A stretch of DNA of 64,000 bases from Rhizobium leguminosarum bv. trifolii WSM2297 (GCF_000271845.1 NZ_JH719393.1:248001-312000), one strand, 5' to 3'; positions 37,300 through 46,532 are shown, counted from the first letter of the stretch. Notes: generated by a model not told the origin, from the letters alone. Numbers and translations are program-made.

Positions 37300-37600
37300 T
37301 CGAATATTGTCGCGCAGGAGGGGCGCGAGTTCGCGCAGTGCTGCGTCGGGCTGCGCGCGAGATCAAGTCGCGGTGCTCAGGTTGGTAGGGAGAACGGCCA
37401 GGCAATTTCCTCAGTCATGGCGCACCTCACCTCGATCAACGGGTGGTGCAGGTCATCGCGACTGCCACGACCACGCGGTATAAGGGGATCGACGAGGTGA
37501 ACAACGCCGCTCGTGATGGCGAGCCCATCCCCCAGCACGACCGCAGGGCATCGCATGCCAGCAGCCCGCGGATGTCCGTGGCCTCTGGAACAAGTGCTGT
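37300..37600 (+). pseudogene. Decayed 3' end of a methyl-accepting chemotaxis gene
   Basis: The stretch matches the 3' part of the MCP at 32461-35001. The blocks near 37309-37380 correspond to AQEVRELAQRCAKAAREIK, those near 37430-37520 to TSINGLVQVI then TTRYKGIDEVNNAARD, and the end near 37560-37590 to the last MCP codons. Frameshifts (for example a missing base after ATCAACGGG) and lost segments break the reading. No start or upstream part remains. Boundaries are approximate. Confidence 0.8.
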
Positions 37601-37639
37601 TTCCGGCTTTTTGAGGCGACAGGCGCGTTAGGACATGCC

Positions 37640-39064
37640 TTAATCGGCGTGCCCGACAATGCCCTTGATCTCGGTGAATTCCTGCAATCCGAACTTCCCG
37701 TATTCGCGGCCGTTGCCGGACTGCTTGTAGCCGCCGAAGGGAGCCGCGCCATCCCATGCAGATTGATTGAGGCGCACGATGCCGGTGCGAAGCCGACGGG
37801 CGAGCGTCCGCGCCTCCTGCGGATCGCCTTGGATATAGGCGGCAAGACCGTAAGGTGTGTCGTTGGCAATCGCCATAGCATCGTCCTCGGTGTCGTAGCC
37901 GATGATCGACAGTACGGGACCAAAAATCTCCTCCCGTGCGATGGTCATCGAATTCTTCACGCACGCAAATACTGTCGGACGCACGTAATAGCCGGCGTTC
38001 AGATGCGACGGGCGCCCGCGACCGCCGGCCACCAACTCGGCGCCCTCGGCAATGCCTTTCTCAATCAGCGCCTGGATCTTGGCGAACTGGGCAGCGCTCG
38101 CCACCGGACCCAGATCAGTGCCCGGGTCGTCAGGCGGCCCGACCGTCAGCGATGCCGCCGCCGTCGCCGCAATGGCGCTCGCTTCATCCATGCGCTCGGC
38201 CGGCACCAGCATCCGGGTCGGCGCATTGCACGATTGCCCGGAATTGGCGAAGCACCGGCGCAGGCCGGCTGCGACCGCCGCACCCAGATCGGCGCTTCGC
38301 AATAGGATGTTCGGCGACTTTCCGCCGAGTTCCTGATGCACCCGCTTGACCGTCGGCGCCGCAGCCTGGGCGACGGCGATCCCGGCCTGCGTCGACCCGG
38401 TAAAAGACACCATATCGACATCGGAATGGCCGGCGAGCGCCGCGCCGACTGTCGGTCCGTCGCCCTGAACGAGGTTGAAGACCCCTTTCGGAACACCCGC
38501 CTCATGCATGATCTCAGCAAAGAGGAGAGCGTTGAAGGGCGCGATCTCCGACGGTTTGAGCACCATCGTGCAGCCTGTCGCCAGCGCCGGAGCCACCTTG
38601 CAGGCAATCTGGTTGATCGGCCAGTTCCATGGCGTGATCATGCTCACGACGCCGATCGGTTCGTGAATGATCCGAGTCGAGCCCTGCATATATTCGAAGT
38701 CGAATGCATCGAACGCCCGGATTGTCTCTTCGAAATGCGCCGCCCCCAGTCCCGCCTGTTCCGCCCGTGCCATGGCGCGCGGGGCTCCCATTTCGCGGGA
38801 GATGATGTCGCCGATCTCCCGCTGGCGGCGCTTCAGGATCATCAGAATTCGCTCGAGCAGCGCCCTGCGCTCCGCCTTCGTCGTCTGTGAAAAAGTCGTA
38901 AAGGCCGCCCGGGCGGCTTTGATCGCCCGCTCTACATCGGCGGTATCGCCGATCGCTATCGTTCCGATGGATTGCTCGGTCGATGGATCGATCACCTCAA
39001 GCTCTCTCAGCCTTTCGGGATCGACCCACTCACCGCCGATATAGAATTTGCGGGCGTTTTTCAT
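37640..39064 (-). CDS. NAD-dependent aldehyde dehydrogenase
   Basis: A 474-residue ALDH. It has the N-terminal family start (FYIGGEWVDP), the cofactor/oxyanion segment MITPWNWPINQI, the glutamate motif in HQELGGKSPNILL, and catalytic C279 in NSGQSCNAP. ATG 39064 was chosen because GGAGGA sits eight bases before it; upstream ATG 39094 overlaps the FAD gene end. It is directly downstream of the FAD oxidoreductase at 39091, so it probably oxidises the aldehyde produced there. Substrate unknown. Confidence 0.9.
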   Translation of the reverse strand: MKNARKFYIGGEWVDPERLRELEVIDPSTEQSIGTIAIGDTADVERAIKAARAAFTTFSQTTKAERRALLERILMILKRRQREIGDIISREMGAPRAMARAEQAGLGAAHFEETIRAFDAFDFEYMQGSTRIIHEPIGVVSMITPWNWPINQIACKVAPALATGCTMVLKPSEIAPFNALLFAEIMHEAGVPKGVFNLVQGDGPTVGAALAGHSDVDMVSFTGSTQAGIAVAQAAAPTVKRVHQELGGKSPNILLRSADLGAAVAAGLRRCFANSGQSCNAPTRMLVPAERMDEASAIAATAAASLTVGPPDDPGTDLGPVASAAQFAKIQALIEKGIAEGAELVAGGRGRPSHLNAGYYVRPTVFACVKNSMTIAREEIFGPVLSIIGYDTEDDAMAIANDTPYGLAAYIQGDPQEARTLARRLRTGIVRLNQSAWDGAAPFGGYKQSGNGREYGKFGLQEFTEIKGIVGHAD

Positions 39065-39090
39065 GAAATGTTCCTCCGGCCGCGCCGAAA

Positions 39091-40416
39091 TCAAAAGTCG
39101 GCCACCTTGCCCCAGGCGGATTTGCCGAAGCGGTCTGGGTGATAGGGCCGTGGATCGACAATCGGCTCATCGCCTGTGGCGATATCGGCAATCAAATGAC
39201 CGGCGCCCGGTCCGATGCCGAAGCCGTGGCCGCTGAAGCCCGCAGCAAGGATAAAACCTGGGAGAGTGGCGATCTCGCCAATCCCCGGCACGCCGTCCGG
39301 AGTGCTGTCGATATAGCCCGCCCAAGCCGCGGCGATGCTGGTTTTCTTCAAGGCGGGCAGAAGCTCGAGTGCCCTCGCATGGGTTAGGGCAATGGTGGCC
39401 TTATCGACGGTCGGGTCGAGGATGCGCATGCGCTCCATTGGGGTCGGCCGGTCTAGACGCCAGCGGGCCAGCGATTCATGGCCGGATCGAAATCCCTCCA
39501 GACCGCCGGGCGCTAAGCTCCGCCAGCGCCGGGCAAACATCGGCAGGAACTGGCGGGCGAAGCGCAACTGCTGCGGCGTCGGATCGACGCGGCCGCGACC
39601 GCTGATTGCCAGCGTATAGCCACCATCGCTGCGACGTGTAGCGGAGACCGCAGATGTGTGGAGTGCGTCCGGCAGGCCGCTTGCTCCGGGCGAAACGGCA
39701 AGGATCGACGAACGGATCGATGCCTGCGGAAATCGAATGCCGAGCTGGCGGCAGAAGGAGGAGGCCCAGGCGCCGCCGGCCATGATGGCAATTTTTGTCC
39801 TGATCGTACCGTGCTCGGTGACGACGCCGGCGAGCCTGCCGCCTTCGATGTCGATGCCGCGGGCCGCGCAGGATTGATGCACCGTGCCGCCGAGCTTCAG
39901 GATCGCCCGCGCGACGGCCGGTGCGGCGCGTGACGGATCGGCGGTGCCGTCGGTCGGCGAAAACACTCCGCCCTTCCACGAGGCGCCGGTGGCGCGCCCG
40001 CGTTCGGTGGCCTCTGCGCCGCTCAGCATATACGTCGTGACGCCGACCGAACGCGCGAAATCCCGCCAGCGTGCCCAGCCGGCCAGTTCTTCGTCGCTAT
40101 TGCTGAGATAGAAGAGGCCGCAGCGGCGAAAACCGGTATCCTCCCCGGTCTCCGCGGCGAAGCGCTCCCACAGATCGAGGCTCTTCGTCGACATCGGCAG
40201 TTCGCGGGCGTCGCGGTTCTGCTGCCGGCACCAGCCCCAGTTGCGGCTCGATTGTTCCGCGCCGATAAGGCCTTTCTCGACAAGAGCCACCTTCAATCCG
40301 CGCCGGGCCAGATAATAGGCTGCGAAAACGCCGACGATGCCGCCGCCGATCACCACCGCATCGGCGGCAGTGGGCAGCTCTGGCGTGGTGTCGACGCGAT
40401 CGAGCGGTGCGGGCAT
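39091..40416 (-). CDS. FAD-dependent oxidoreductase (DAO family), paralogue 2
   Basis: A 441-residue flavoprotein with the same FAD motif (VVIGGGIVGVFAAYYLARRG) and SSRNWGWCRQQNRDARELP box as the paralogue at 35886. ATG 40416 has a GGAG box. Its stop lies 26 nt before the ALDH start on the minus strand, an operon-like spacing. Likely oxidises an amine taken up by the neighbouring ABC system. By eye roughly half of positions agree with paralogue 1, so the copies have diverged and may differ in substrate. Confidence 0.85.
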   Translation of the reverse strand: MPAPLDRVDTTPELPTAADAVVIGGGIVGVFAAYYLARRGLKVALVEKGLIGAEQSSRNWGWCRQQNRDARELPMSTKSLDLWERFAAETGEDTGFRRCGLFYLSNSDEELAGWARWRDFARSVGVTTYMLSGAEATERGRATGASWKGGVFSPTDGTADPSRAAPAVARAILKLGGTVHQSCAARGIDIEGGRLAGVVTEHGTIRTKIAIMAGGAWASSFCRQLGIRFPQASIRSSILAVSPGASGLPDALHTSAVSATRRSDGGYTLAISGRGRVDPTPQQLRFARQFLPMFARRWRSLAPGGLEGFRSGHESLARWRLDRPTPMERMRILDPTVDKATIALTHARALELLPALKKTSIAAAWAGYIDSTPDGVPGIGEIATLPGFILAAGFSGHGFGIGPGAGHLIADIATGDEPIVDPRPYHPDRFGKSAWGKVADF

Positions 40417-40501
40417 GTCAGGGTCTCCGTTTCAGGGGGTAGTCTAGCGGACCTGGCGCGGCGCTTTTGCCGCAGATCAGCTGGTGGCGGCAGAAGATTG
40501 T

Positions 40502-40552
40502 GCCTTGCGAGGAGGTCGGCAGCCATTCGTGCTTCCCCCTGCCTCGCAAGGC
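40502..40552. repeat. 11-bp perfect inverted repeat between ABC and FAD genes
   Basis: GCCTTGCGAGG (40502-40512) and CCTCGCAAGGC (40542-40552) with a 29-nt spacer, in the 173-nt gap between the ABC ATPase end and the FAD gene start. It could be an operator or a stem-loop limiting read-through. No T-run is seen. Confidence 0.5.
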
Positions 40553-40589
40553 GGAACGTTGCCGGACAAAGTGATCGCCACGCCGACCC

Positions 40590-42245
40590 TCATTGCCGGC
40601 AATAGGCTCGCACCAGTTCAGGATCCTGCTGGAGACCGTCGAGCCAGGCCGGATCGAGCGTCGGCACCGAGGAGAAGAGCAACTGCGAATAGGGATGCGT
40701 CGGCGCCTTCACCGTCGAGGGGGTGATTTCCTCGACCTTGCGGCCTCCATACATCACGACGATCTCGTCGCAGATCGCCTCCACGACTGAGAGGTCGTGG
40801 CTGATGAAGATGTAGGAGAGGCCGAGTTCGCGCTGCAACTCCTTGAGCAGGTCGATGACCGCGGCGGCAACCACCGTGTCGAGAGCCGAGGTAATCTCGT
40901 CGCAGAGGATCAGTTTCGGATCGGCGGCGAGCGCCCGGGCGAAGTTGACACGCTGTTTCTGCCCGCCTGAGAGCTCTCCCGGCCGGCGATGGCGCAGGCT
41001 GCGGGGCAGGCGAACCATGTCGAGCAGCTGATCGATCCGGGTTTTTCGCGCCTGACGATCCATGCGGTGGTAAAAAACCAGGGGCCTGGCAAGGATGTCC
41101 TCAACCGATTTTGCCGGGTTGAGAGCGGTATCGGCATATTGGAAGACGATCTGCATCTCGCGCAACTGATCGCGCGAGCGCTCGCGAGCGCTGCGGCTGA
41201 GTTCCGTGCCGTCGAAGACGATTTTGCCGATTGCGGCCGGCAGGATGCCGGCGATGGTGCGGGCGAGCGTTGACTTGCCGCACCCGGATTCGCCGATGAT
41301 GCCGAGGTTACGCCCTTTTTCCACCTTCAGGCTCACGTGTTCGACCGCCCGGACGAGGGGGAGGCCGTCGGCCTGGCGCTGTCCATAGCCCGCGACGAGA
41401 TCTTCGATCTTCAGGAGAGGGGCCGTCGCGTTTTCTATAGCGCCTGCTATGCCGCGTGATTTCGGCTCAAAGGCTGCAAGAAGCTCTCTGGTATAGGGAT
41501 GCTTGGCGTTGTTGAGGATTTCATTGGTGGTCCCGGTTTCCTGGGTTTCCCCGCCTTTCAGCACGACAATGCGGTCAGCGATCTGCGCGACGACAGCAAG
41601 GTCGTGCGAGACATAGACGCCCGCTATGCCGCCCTTCTTCATGACCGACTTGAACGCGCGCAGCACTTCGATCTGGGTCGTCACGTCGAGCGCCGTCGTC
41701 GGCTCGTCGAAGATGACGAGGGTCGGGTCGCCGATCAGCGCCATGGCCGCCGCCAGGCGCTGCAGCTGGCCTCCGGAAACCTGGTGCGGATAACGGCTGC
41801 CGATCGTCTCGGGCTCCGGCAGGGACAGCGCCCGGAAGAGCTCCACTGCCCGGGCACGCGCATCCTCTGGCGACATCAGCTGATGAATACGGGTGACTTC
41901 GATCACCTGATCCATGATCGTTTTGGCCGGGTTGAAGGCGGCGGCAGCAGATTGCGGGACATAGGCGACTTCGGTGCCGCGCACCTTGGCGCGCTGCTTC
42001 TCGCTGAGCGTGACCATATCCTTGCCGCCGACCGAAACACTGCCGCCGGAGATGCGGCAGCCCGGACGGGTATGGCCCATCAGGGTCAGGGCAATGGTTG
42101 TCTTGCCGGAGCCGCTCTCGCCGATCAGCGCGACGATCTCGCCCTCGGCAATGTCGAGGCTGACACCCTTGATGATCTCGACGCGCCGGCCGGAATCGGT
42201 GGTGGCCTCGACCTTCAGGTCACGGATTTCAATGAAATTGCTCAT
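40590..42245 (-). CDS. Dipeptide/oligopeptide-type ABC transporter, fused double ATPase (DppD-DppF)
   Basis: A 551-residue protein with two complete ATPase domains. The first has Walker A GESGSGKTT at ~42-50, signature VSGGQLQRLAAAM and Walker B VIFDEPTTALD. The second has Walker A GESGCGKST, signature LSGGQKQRVNFARAL and Walker B ILCDEITSALD. Fused pairs of this kind serve peptide- or nickel-type importers. ATG 42245 overlaps the permease stop (ATGA), fixing the start; longer frames run back through the permease gene. Last gene of the ABC set. Confidence 0.9.
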   Translation of the reverse strand: MSNFIEIRDLKVEATTDSGRRVEIIKGVSLDIAEGEIVALIGESGSGKTTIALTLMGHTRPGCRISGGSVSVGGKDMVTLSEKQRAKVRGTEVAYVPQSAAAAFNPAKTIMDQVIEVTRIHQLMSPEDARARAVELFRALSLPEPETIGSRYPHQVSGGQLQRLAAAMALIGDPTLVIFDEPTTALDVTTQIEVLRAFKSVMKKGGIAGVYVSHDLAVVAQIADRIVVLKGGETQETGTTNEILNNAKHPYTRELLAAFEPKSRGIAGAIENATAPLLKIEDLVAGYGQRQADGLPLVRAVEHVSLKVEKGRNLGIIGESGCGKSTLARTIAGILPAAIGKIVFDGTELSRSARERSRDQLREMQIVFQYADTALNPAKSVEDILARPLVFYHRMDRQARKTRIDQLLDMVRLPRSLRHRRPGELSGGQKQRVNFARALAADPKLILCDEITSALDTVVAAAVIDLLKELQRELGLSYIFISHDLSVVEAICDEIVVMYGGRKVEEITPSTVKAPTHPYSQLLFSSVPTLDPAWLDGLQQDPELVRAYCRQ

Positions 42246-43108
42246 GACACGCTCCGGTCGCGGATTTTCTGCGGCAGGTTGTCTATCAGCAGATTGACGC
42301 TGATCGTAAGGCTGGCGATGGCAAGCGAGGGAAACATCACCGCCGGTGCGCCGAACGGCAGCCCGCCGATATTCTCGCGCACCAGCGCACCCCAGTCGGC
42401 ATAGGGCGGCTGAACGCCGAGGCCGAGGAAGGAAAGCCCGGAAAGGAGCAGAACGATGAAGACAAAGCGGATTCCAAGGTCCGCGAGCACCGGCCCGACG
42501 ATGTTGGGCAGGATTTCCGAGCGGATGAGATAGAGGGTATTTTCGCCGCGGATGCGCGCGACCGTGATGAAATCCATCGCATTGATGTTGACGGCGAGCG
42601 CCCGAGCGAAGCGGTAGGCGCCGGGGATGTAGATCACCGACAGCGTCAAGACCAGAACCGGGACCGAAGAGCCGACTGCGGCGACAATCACCAGGCCGAA
42701 CAGCTTGCTCGGGATGGAATTGAGGGCGTCGAGGAAGCGGCTGAGGATCGTGTCCAGCCAGCCGCCGGCGACCGCTGCGATCATGCCGAGCACGACGCCG
42801 CTGAAGCAGGCGATCGTCACCGCCGCCAGCGAGATGCCGACCGTGTACCGCGCGCCCATCAGAATCCGCGAGAGCATGTCGCGGCCGAGATAATCGGAGC
42901 CGAACCACAGTTCCCGGCTCATCGGGCCGAAATAGTCGAGATCGACGATCTCGCCGACAGGGTAGGGGATGATCAGTGGCGCGATGATCGCGATGAGCGC
43001 CCACGAAAGGATGACGATAAGGCCGATCGCTCCGACGATGTTGAAGCGATAGCCAAACCGTGTTCCGGACGGACGGCCGGACGTGGTTACGGAACTGGTC
43101 ATGGTCAT
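42242..43108 (-). CDS. Dipeptide-type ABC transporter permease (DppC-like)
   Basis: A 288-residue inner-membrane protein. The N-terminal span (VGAIGLIVILSWALIAIIAPLII) is followed by the typical FGSDYLGRDMLSRIL segment of DppC/OppC permeases and further spans. ATG 43108 overlaps the DppB-like stop (ATGA), and its own stop overlaps the ATPase start in the same way, so all three are translationally coupled. Confidence 0.92.
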   Translation of the reverse strand: MTMTSSVTTSGRPSGTRFGYRFNIVGAIGLIVILSWALIAIIAPLIIPYPVGEIVDLDYFGPMSRELWFGSDYLGRDMLSRILMGARYTVGISLAAVTIACFSGVVLGMIAAVAGGWLDTILSRFLDALNSIPSKLFGLVIVAAVGSSVPVLVLTLSVIYIPGAYRFARALAVNINAMDFITVARIRGENTLYLIRSEILPNIVGPVLADLGIRFVFIVLLLSGLSFLGLGVQPPYADWGALVRENIGGLPFGAPAVMFPSLAIASLTISVNLLIDNLPQKIRDRSVS

Positions 43109-44055
43109 CGGAGCCTCGGATTGGAAAGGATGGCGATAATGTCGGCGATGGTGATCAGCAGCAGATAGCCTAGGCAGAAGATCATCGCGCAGCTCTGGAT
43201 CAGCGGCAGGTCGCGCGTGGCGACGGCATCCAGCATCAGCTTGGCGATACCAGGATAGTTGAAGATGGTCTCGACGATGATGACCCCTCCAAGCAGGTAG
43301 GACAGTGAAAGTGCAACGGCATTGACGATCGGGCCGAGCGCATTGGGCAGCGCATGGCGAAAGACGATGCGCGGCCGGGAGGCTCCCTTGAGCAAGGCCA
43401 TTTCGACATAGGGCGTGTTCAGCGTCTCGATAACAGCCGCGCGCGTCATGCGGATCATCTGAGCCGAGACGACGAAGGTGAGGGTGATGACCGGCATCGC
43501 ATAGACGCGGAGCAAATCGCTGAGACTGTGGACCTCGTTGGCGAAAGACAGCGCCGGCAGCCATTTCAGATAGACCGCGAAGATCAGCGCAGCCGAGGTT
43601 GCGACCATGAACTCCGGCACAGAGATGACGCCGATGGTGATCACCGTGACGATCCGGTCGTAGAGCGTGCCGCGCAGCATCGCCGCGGTGATCCCGAGCG
43701 TCAGTGCAATCGGCACGGAGAACAGCGCGGTGACGCCGGCGAGTTTCAGCGTGTTGACGAAGCGGCCGGCAATGAGGTCGACGATCGGCATCTGGTTGGC
43801 ATAGGACGTGCCAAGGTCGCCCTGCAGCAGTCCGACAGACCAGCGCAGGAAACGAAACAACGCCGGCTCGTCGAGATGCATGGCCTTGCGGAGACCTTCG
43901 ACGGCTTCTGGCGTCGCCGCCTGGCCAAGCAGGATCGTCGCCGTGTCTCCCGGCAAAAGCGTTGTCGCGAAGAACACGGCGAAGGAGACGATCACCAGGG
44001 TGATCAGGGCGATGAGCAATCTGCTCAGCACAAGGGATAGGACCTGGTTGTTCAC
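43105..44055 (-). CDS. Dipeptide-type ABC transporter permease (DppB-like)
   Basis: About 316 residues, usual for DppB. An N-terminal membrane span (LLIALITLVIVSFAVFFATTLLPGD) leads into the periplasmic region, with further spans. The cytoplasmic loop appears near YVEMALLKGASRPRIVFRHALP. GTG 44055 was preferred because an AGGGAG box sits at the right distance; an ATG 14 codons upstream (44097) has no clear site. It follows the binding-protein gene after a strong hairpin. Confidence 0.9.
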   Translation of the reverse strand: MNNQVLSLVLSRLLIALITLVIVSFAVFFATTLLPGDTATILLGQAATPEAVEGLRKAMHLDEPALFRFLRWSVGLLQGDLGTSYANQMPIVDLIAGRFVNTLKLAGVTALFSVPIALTLGITAAMLRGTLYDRIVTVITIGVISVPEFMVATSAALIFAVYLKWLPALSFANEVHSLSDLLRVYAMPVITLTFVVSAQMIRMTRAAVIETLNTPYVEMALLKGASRPRIVFRHALPNALGPIVNAVALSLSYLLGGVIIVETIFNYPGIAKLMLDAVATRDLPLIQSCAMIFCLGYLLLITIADIIAILSNPRLR

Positions 44056-44108
44056 GCGCGGCTCCCTTTTGGCGTTCGAATTGAGTTTTACCAACACAAA
44101 TGGAGGAA

Positions 44109-44139
44109 CCGGGGGCGCGGCTGCGGCCGCGGCCCCCGG
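44109..44139 (-). promoter_or_regulatory. Intercistronic GC-rich stem-loop after the peptide-type binding protein
   Basis: An outer perfect 8-bp stem (CCGGGGGC 44109-44116 with GCCCCCGG 44132-44139), continued by GCGG/CCGC with one bulge, and a 6-nt loop. It lies six bases past the binding-protein stop and before the permease start in the transcript. Position suggests message stabilisation or partial termination. Confidence 0.65.
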
Positions 44140-44145
44140 GCTTTA

Positions 44146-45756
44146 TCAGGCTTCGAGCCAGACATATTCGGCAAAGGCGTATCCCATCTGGCCGCCAAGC
44201 GGGCTGGGTTGCAAACCCTTGAGCTTTGCCGTGGTGGCATCGACATTCGATATATAGGCTGGAATGATGGTGCCGGCTTCCTGGGCGACCATAGCCTGCA
44301 TCTCGTTGTACATCGCCTTACGCTTCTCCTGGTCGAGCGAACCGCGAGCCTCGATCAGCATCTTGTCGAACTTCTCCGACTTGTAGTGGCTTTCGTTCCA
44401 CGGGGCATCCGAGGCGTAGAGCAGGGAAAACAGGATATCAGGGGTTGGCCGTGGGTTGATATTGCCAAAGTGAATCGGCGCCTTGAGCCAGTAGTTGTCC
44501 CAGTATCCATCGGACGGCACGCGCTGAACATCGAGCTTCATGCCGATTTCAGCGCCGGCAGCCTGGATGATCATGGCCATGTCGATCGACGAGTTCGCCG
44601 CATCGGAAGCGATGATCGGAATGGATTGGCCGAGGACGCCCGCCTTATCGAAGTGGAACTTCGCCTTATCGGGATCGAATTCCCGCGCTTTCAGGCCGGC
44701 GTCATGATAGAAGTTCGCCGGTGAAATGGGTTGGTCGTTGCCGACCTCGCCGAGACCGCGCAGCGCCGACTTGACGATCTGTTCGCGATTGACGAGATAT
44801 TTCATGCCCTCGATAAAGTCCCGCTTGTTGCCGGGCGCCATATCCAGCCGCATGTTGAGGTTTGTATAGCTGCCGGAGGTCGACTTCGACAATGTGAACG
44901 CGTCGCCTTGTGTCTCGACAAGGCGCATGGAACGCGGATTGATCGTGGCGGCAAGATGGATATCGCCCGAAAGCAGCGCGTTGACGCGGGCATTGTCGTC
45001 GCTGATGGCGAAATACTCGAAAGAATCGACGTTCGGGCCGGATTTCCAGTAGTTCTTGTTCTTGATCCCGACCGAGCGTACGCCGGGCTCGAAGACCTCC
45101 TTGACGAAAGCGCCGGTGCCATTCGCCTTTGAAAAGTCGGTCGTGCCGTCGGCAACGATCATGAAGTGGTGCAGAGCCAGGATGGTCGGCAAGTCCGCGT
45201 TTGCATCGGCGAGGGTGATCTCGACGGTCTGTTTGTCGACCGCCTTGAAGCCGGTCATCTGGGCGGCGATCTTGGCGACCTTCGAGCCGACGGCGGGGTC
45301 GAGATGGCGCTTCAGAGAGAACACCACGTCGTCGGCGGTCAGCGGCTTGCCGTCGTGGAAGGTGACGCCGCTTTTCAGCTTCACCGTCCAGGTTTTCGCA
45401 TCCTTGGACTCGATCGCATCGGCAAGCTCCATCTGCGGCTTGCCGCTCTGGTCGAGGATGGTAAGACGGTTATAGAAGGAGCAGCACCGGACGTAGTCGG
45501 TGGAGAGCGACGCCTTGGCGGGGTCGAGCGTATCTGCCGTGGAGGACGACCAGCCGGCTGCCTTGAGCGCGCCGCCCGCAACGGGTGAGGCGGCAAGCGC
45601 CTTTCCGGCGCGGCCAAGAACGAACCCGCCGGCGGACATGGCGACGCCGCCCGCCAGCATCATATGCAGCAACTCGCGGCGGGTCGCGCCGCGACGGATG
45701 GCCGTCTCGATCATGGTGTCGTCGGACCTGGTCCAGTTGGTGATCTTGTCGTTCAT
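44146..45756 (-). CDS. ABC transporter substrate-binding protein, family 5 (dipeptide type)
   Basis: A 536-residue periplasmic binding protein. The N-terminus carries a twin-arginine-like export signal (ATRRELLHMMLAGGVAMSAGG, residues ~24-44) instead of a simple Sec signal. The family 5 core runs from about 65 on (LDPAKASLSTDY; VTFHDGKPLTADDVVFSLKR). A GGGGAATGAG box precedes ATG. It is first in the order binding protein-permease-permease-double ATPase. Ligand unknown; nearby amine oxidases and ALDH suggest an amine or peptide-like compound. Confidence 0.9.
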   Translation of the reverse strand: MNDKITNWTRSDDTMIETAIRRGATRRELLHMMLAGGVAMSAGGFVLGRAGKALAASPVAGGALKAAGWSSSTADTLDPAKASLSTDYVRCCSFYNRLTILDQSGKPQMELADAIESKDAKTWTVKLKSGVTFHDGKPLTADDVVFSLKRHLDPAVGSKVAKIAAQMTGFKAVDKQTVEITLADANADLPTILALHHFMIVADGTTDFSKANGTGAFVKEVFEPGVRSVGIKNKNYWKSGPNVDSFEYFAISDDNARVNALLSGDIHLAATINPRSMRLVETQGDAFTLSKSTSGSYTNLNMRLDMAPGNKRDFIEGMKYLVNREQIVKSALRGLGEVGNDQPISPANFYHDAGLKAREFDPDKAKFHFDKAGVLGQSIPIIASDAANSSIDMAMIIQAAGAEIGMKLDVQRVPSDGYWDNYWLKAPIHFGNINPRPTPDILFSLLYASDAPWNESHYKSEKFDKMLIEARGSLDQEKRKAMYNEMQAMVAQEAGTIIPAYISNVDATTAKLKGLQPSPLGGQMGYAFAEYVWLEA

Positions 45757-45818
45757 CTCATTCCCCTTTTCTTGTGTGGCGGGCTGCCCTGCTGCGGGCG
45801 GGGCCCGATCCGGTTAAG

Positions 45819-46532
45819 TCAGGCGCGGGCGGCGGCCACCGCATCGGCGAGGCCAGCCATGGACGTAAAATGGTAATCGGGTTCGGTGAACTCGGCCGGC
45901 TCGATCGTGCCGCCGTAACCCTTTTGGGCATGGCGCCGCTCGATCCAGCAATTGGCGAGCCCCAGTTGCCTGGAAATTCCGATATCGTGGTACTGGCTCT
46001 GGGCGACATGCAGGATGTCGTCCTTCGAATGACCTTCTGCGGCAATGTAGGCGAAGACCTTCTCGAAGAATGCGGGATCGGGTTTTTCAGTGCCTGTATC
46101 GTCGGCCGTGAAGGCGGCATAAAAGGGATTGCCGAGTTCCTTCTCGAACAAATCGAATGCCCAGCGGCGGGCATTGGTCATCGCAACGAGGCGGTAATCC
46201 TTCGCAAGTTTGGCCAACGCTGCGGCGCTGTCCGAAAAGCCCTTCCAGCTCTTCGCCGAGTCCCGCAGCCGTTCGCCATATTTTTGATCGGCGGGCAGGC
46301 CGAGTTCCGGCGCGATCGCCAGGTAGACGCGCACGAGGTCGTCGGGAAAAAGATCGGCATCCTCGGAGTAGCGGGCTGCGCGGTAGAGGCTGAGCGCCTG
46401 CTCGCCGTCAACCGTGCGTCCCGTCTCGGCCGCGATCTCGGCAAAACAGGCCTTCAGGCCGCCCTCGAAGTCTATGAGCGTACCGACGACGTCGAATGTC
46501 ATGTATTTGAATTCCGGAAGGCTCTTGCTCAC
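45819..46532 (-). CDS. HAD hydrolase, haloacid dehalogenase type II-like
   Basis: About 237 residues. HAD motif I reads FDVVGTLID with nucleophile D14. The second acidic residue typical of phosphatases (D+2) is Val (V16), as in the haloacid dehalogenase branch, so C-halogen or similar hydrolysis is more likely than phosphatase action. Later motifs lie around MTNARRW and KPDPAFF. GTG 46532 was chosen for its GGGGAA box; an ATG at 46577 has no site. It precedes the binding-protein gene by 62 nt on the same strand. Confidence 0.8.
   Translation of the reverse strand: MSKSLPEFKYMTFDVVGTLIDFEGGLKACFAEIAAETGRTVDGEQALSLYRAARYSEDADLFPDDLVRVYLAIAPELGLPADQKYGERLRDSAKSWKGFSDSAAALAKLAKDYRLVAMTNARRWAFDLFEKELGNPFYAAFTADDTGTEKPDPAFFEKVFAYIAAEGHSKDDILHVAQSQYHDIGISRQLGLANCWIERRHAQKGYGGTIEPAEFTEPDYHFTSMAGLADAVAAARA

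Noticed and set aside
37443..37631. A 62-codon frame with MCP-like text
   Set aside because: It is part of the decayed MCP copy, not a functional gene.
40590..43004. The fused ATPase read as 804 residues
   Set aside because: The first ~250 codons lie inside the DppC-like gene in another frame; ATG 42245 with the ATGA overlap is the real start.
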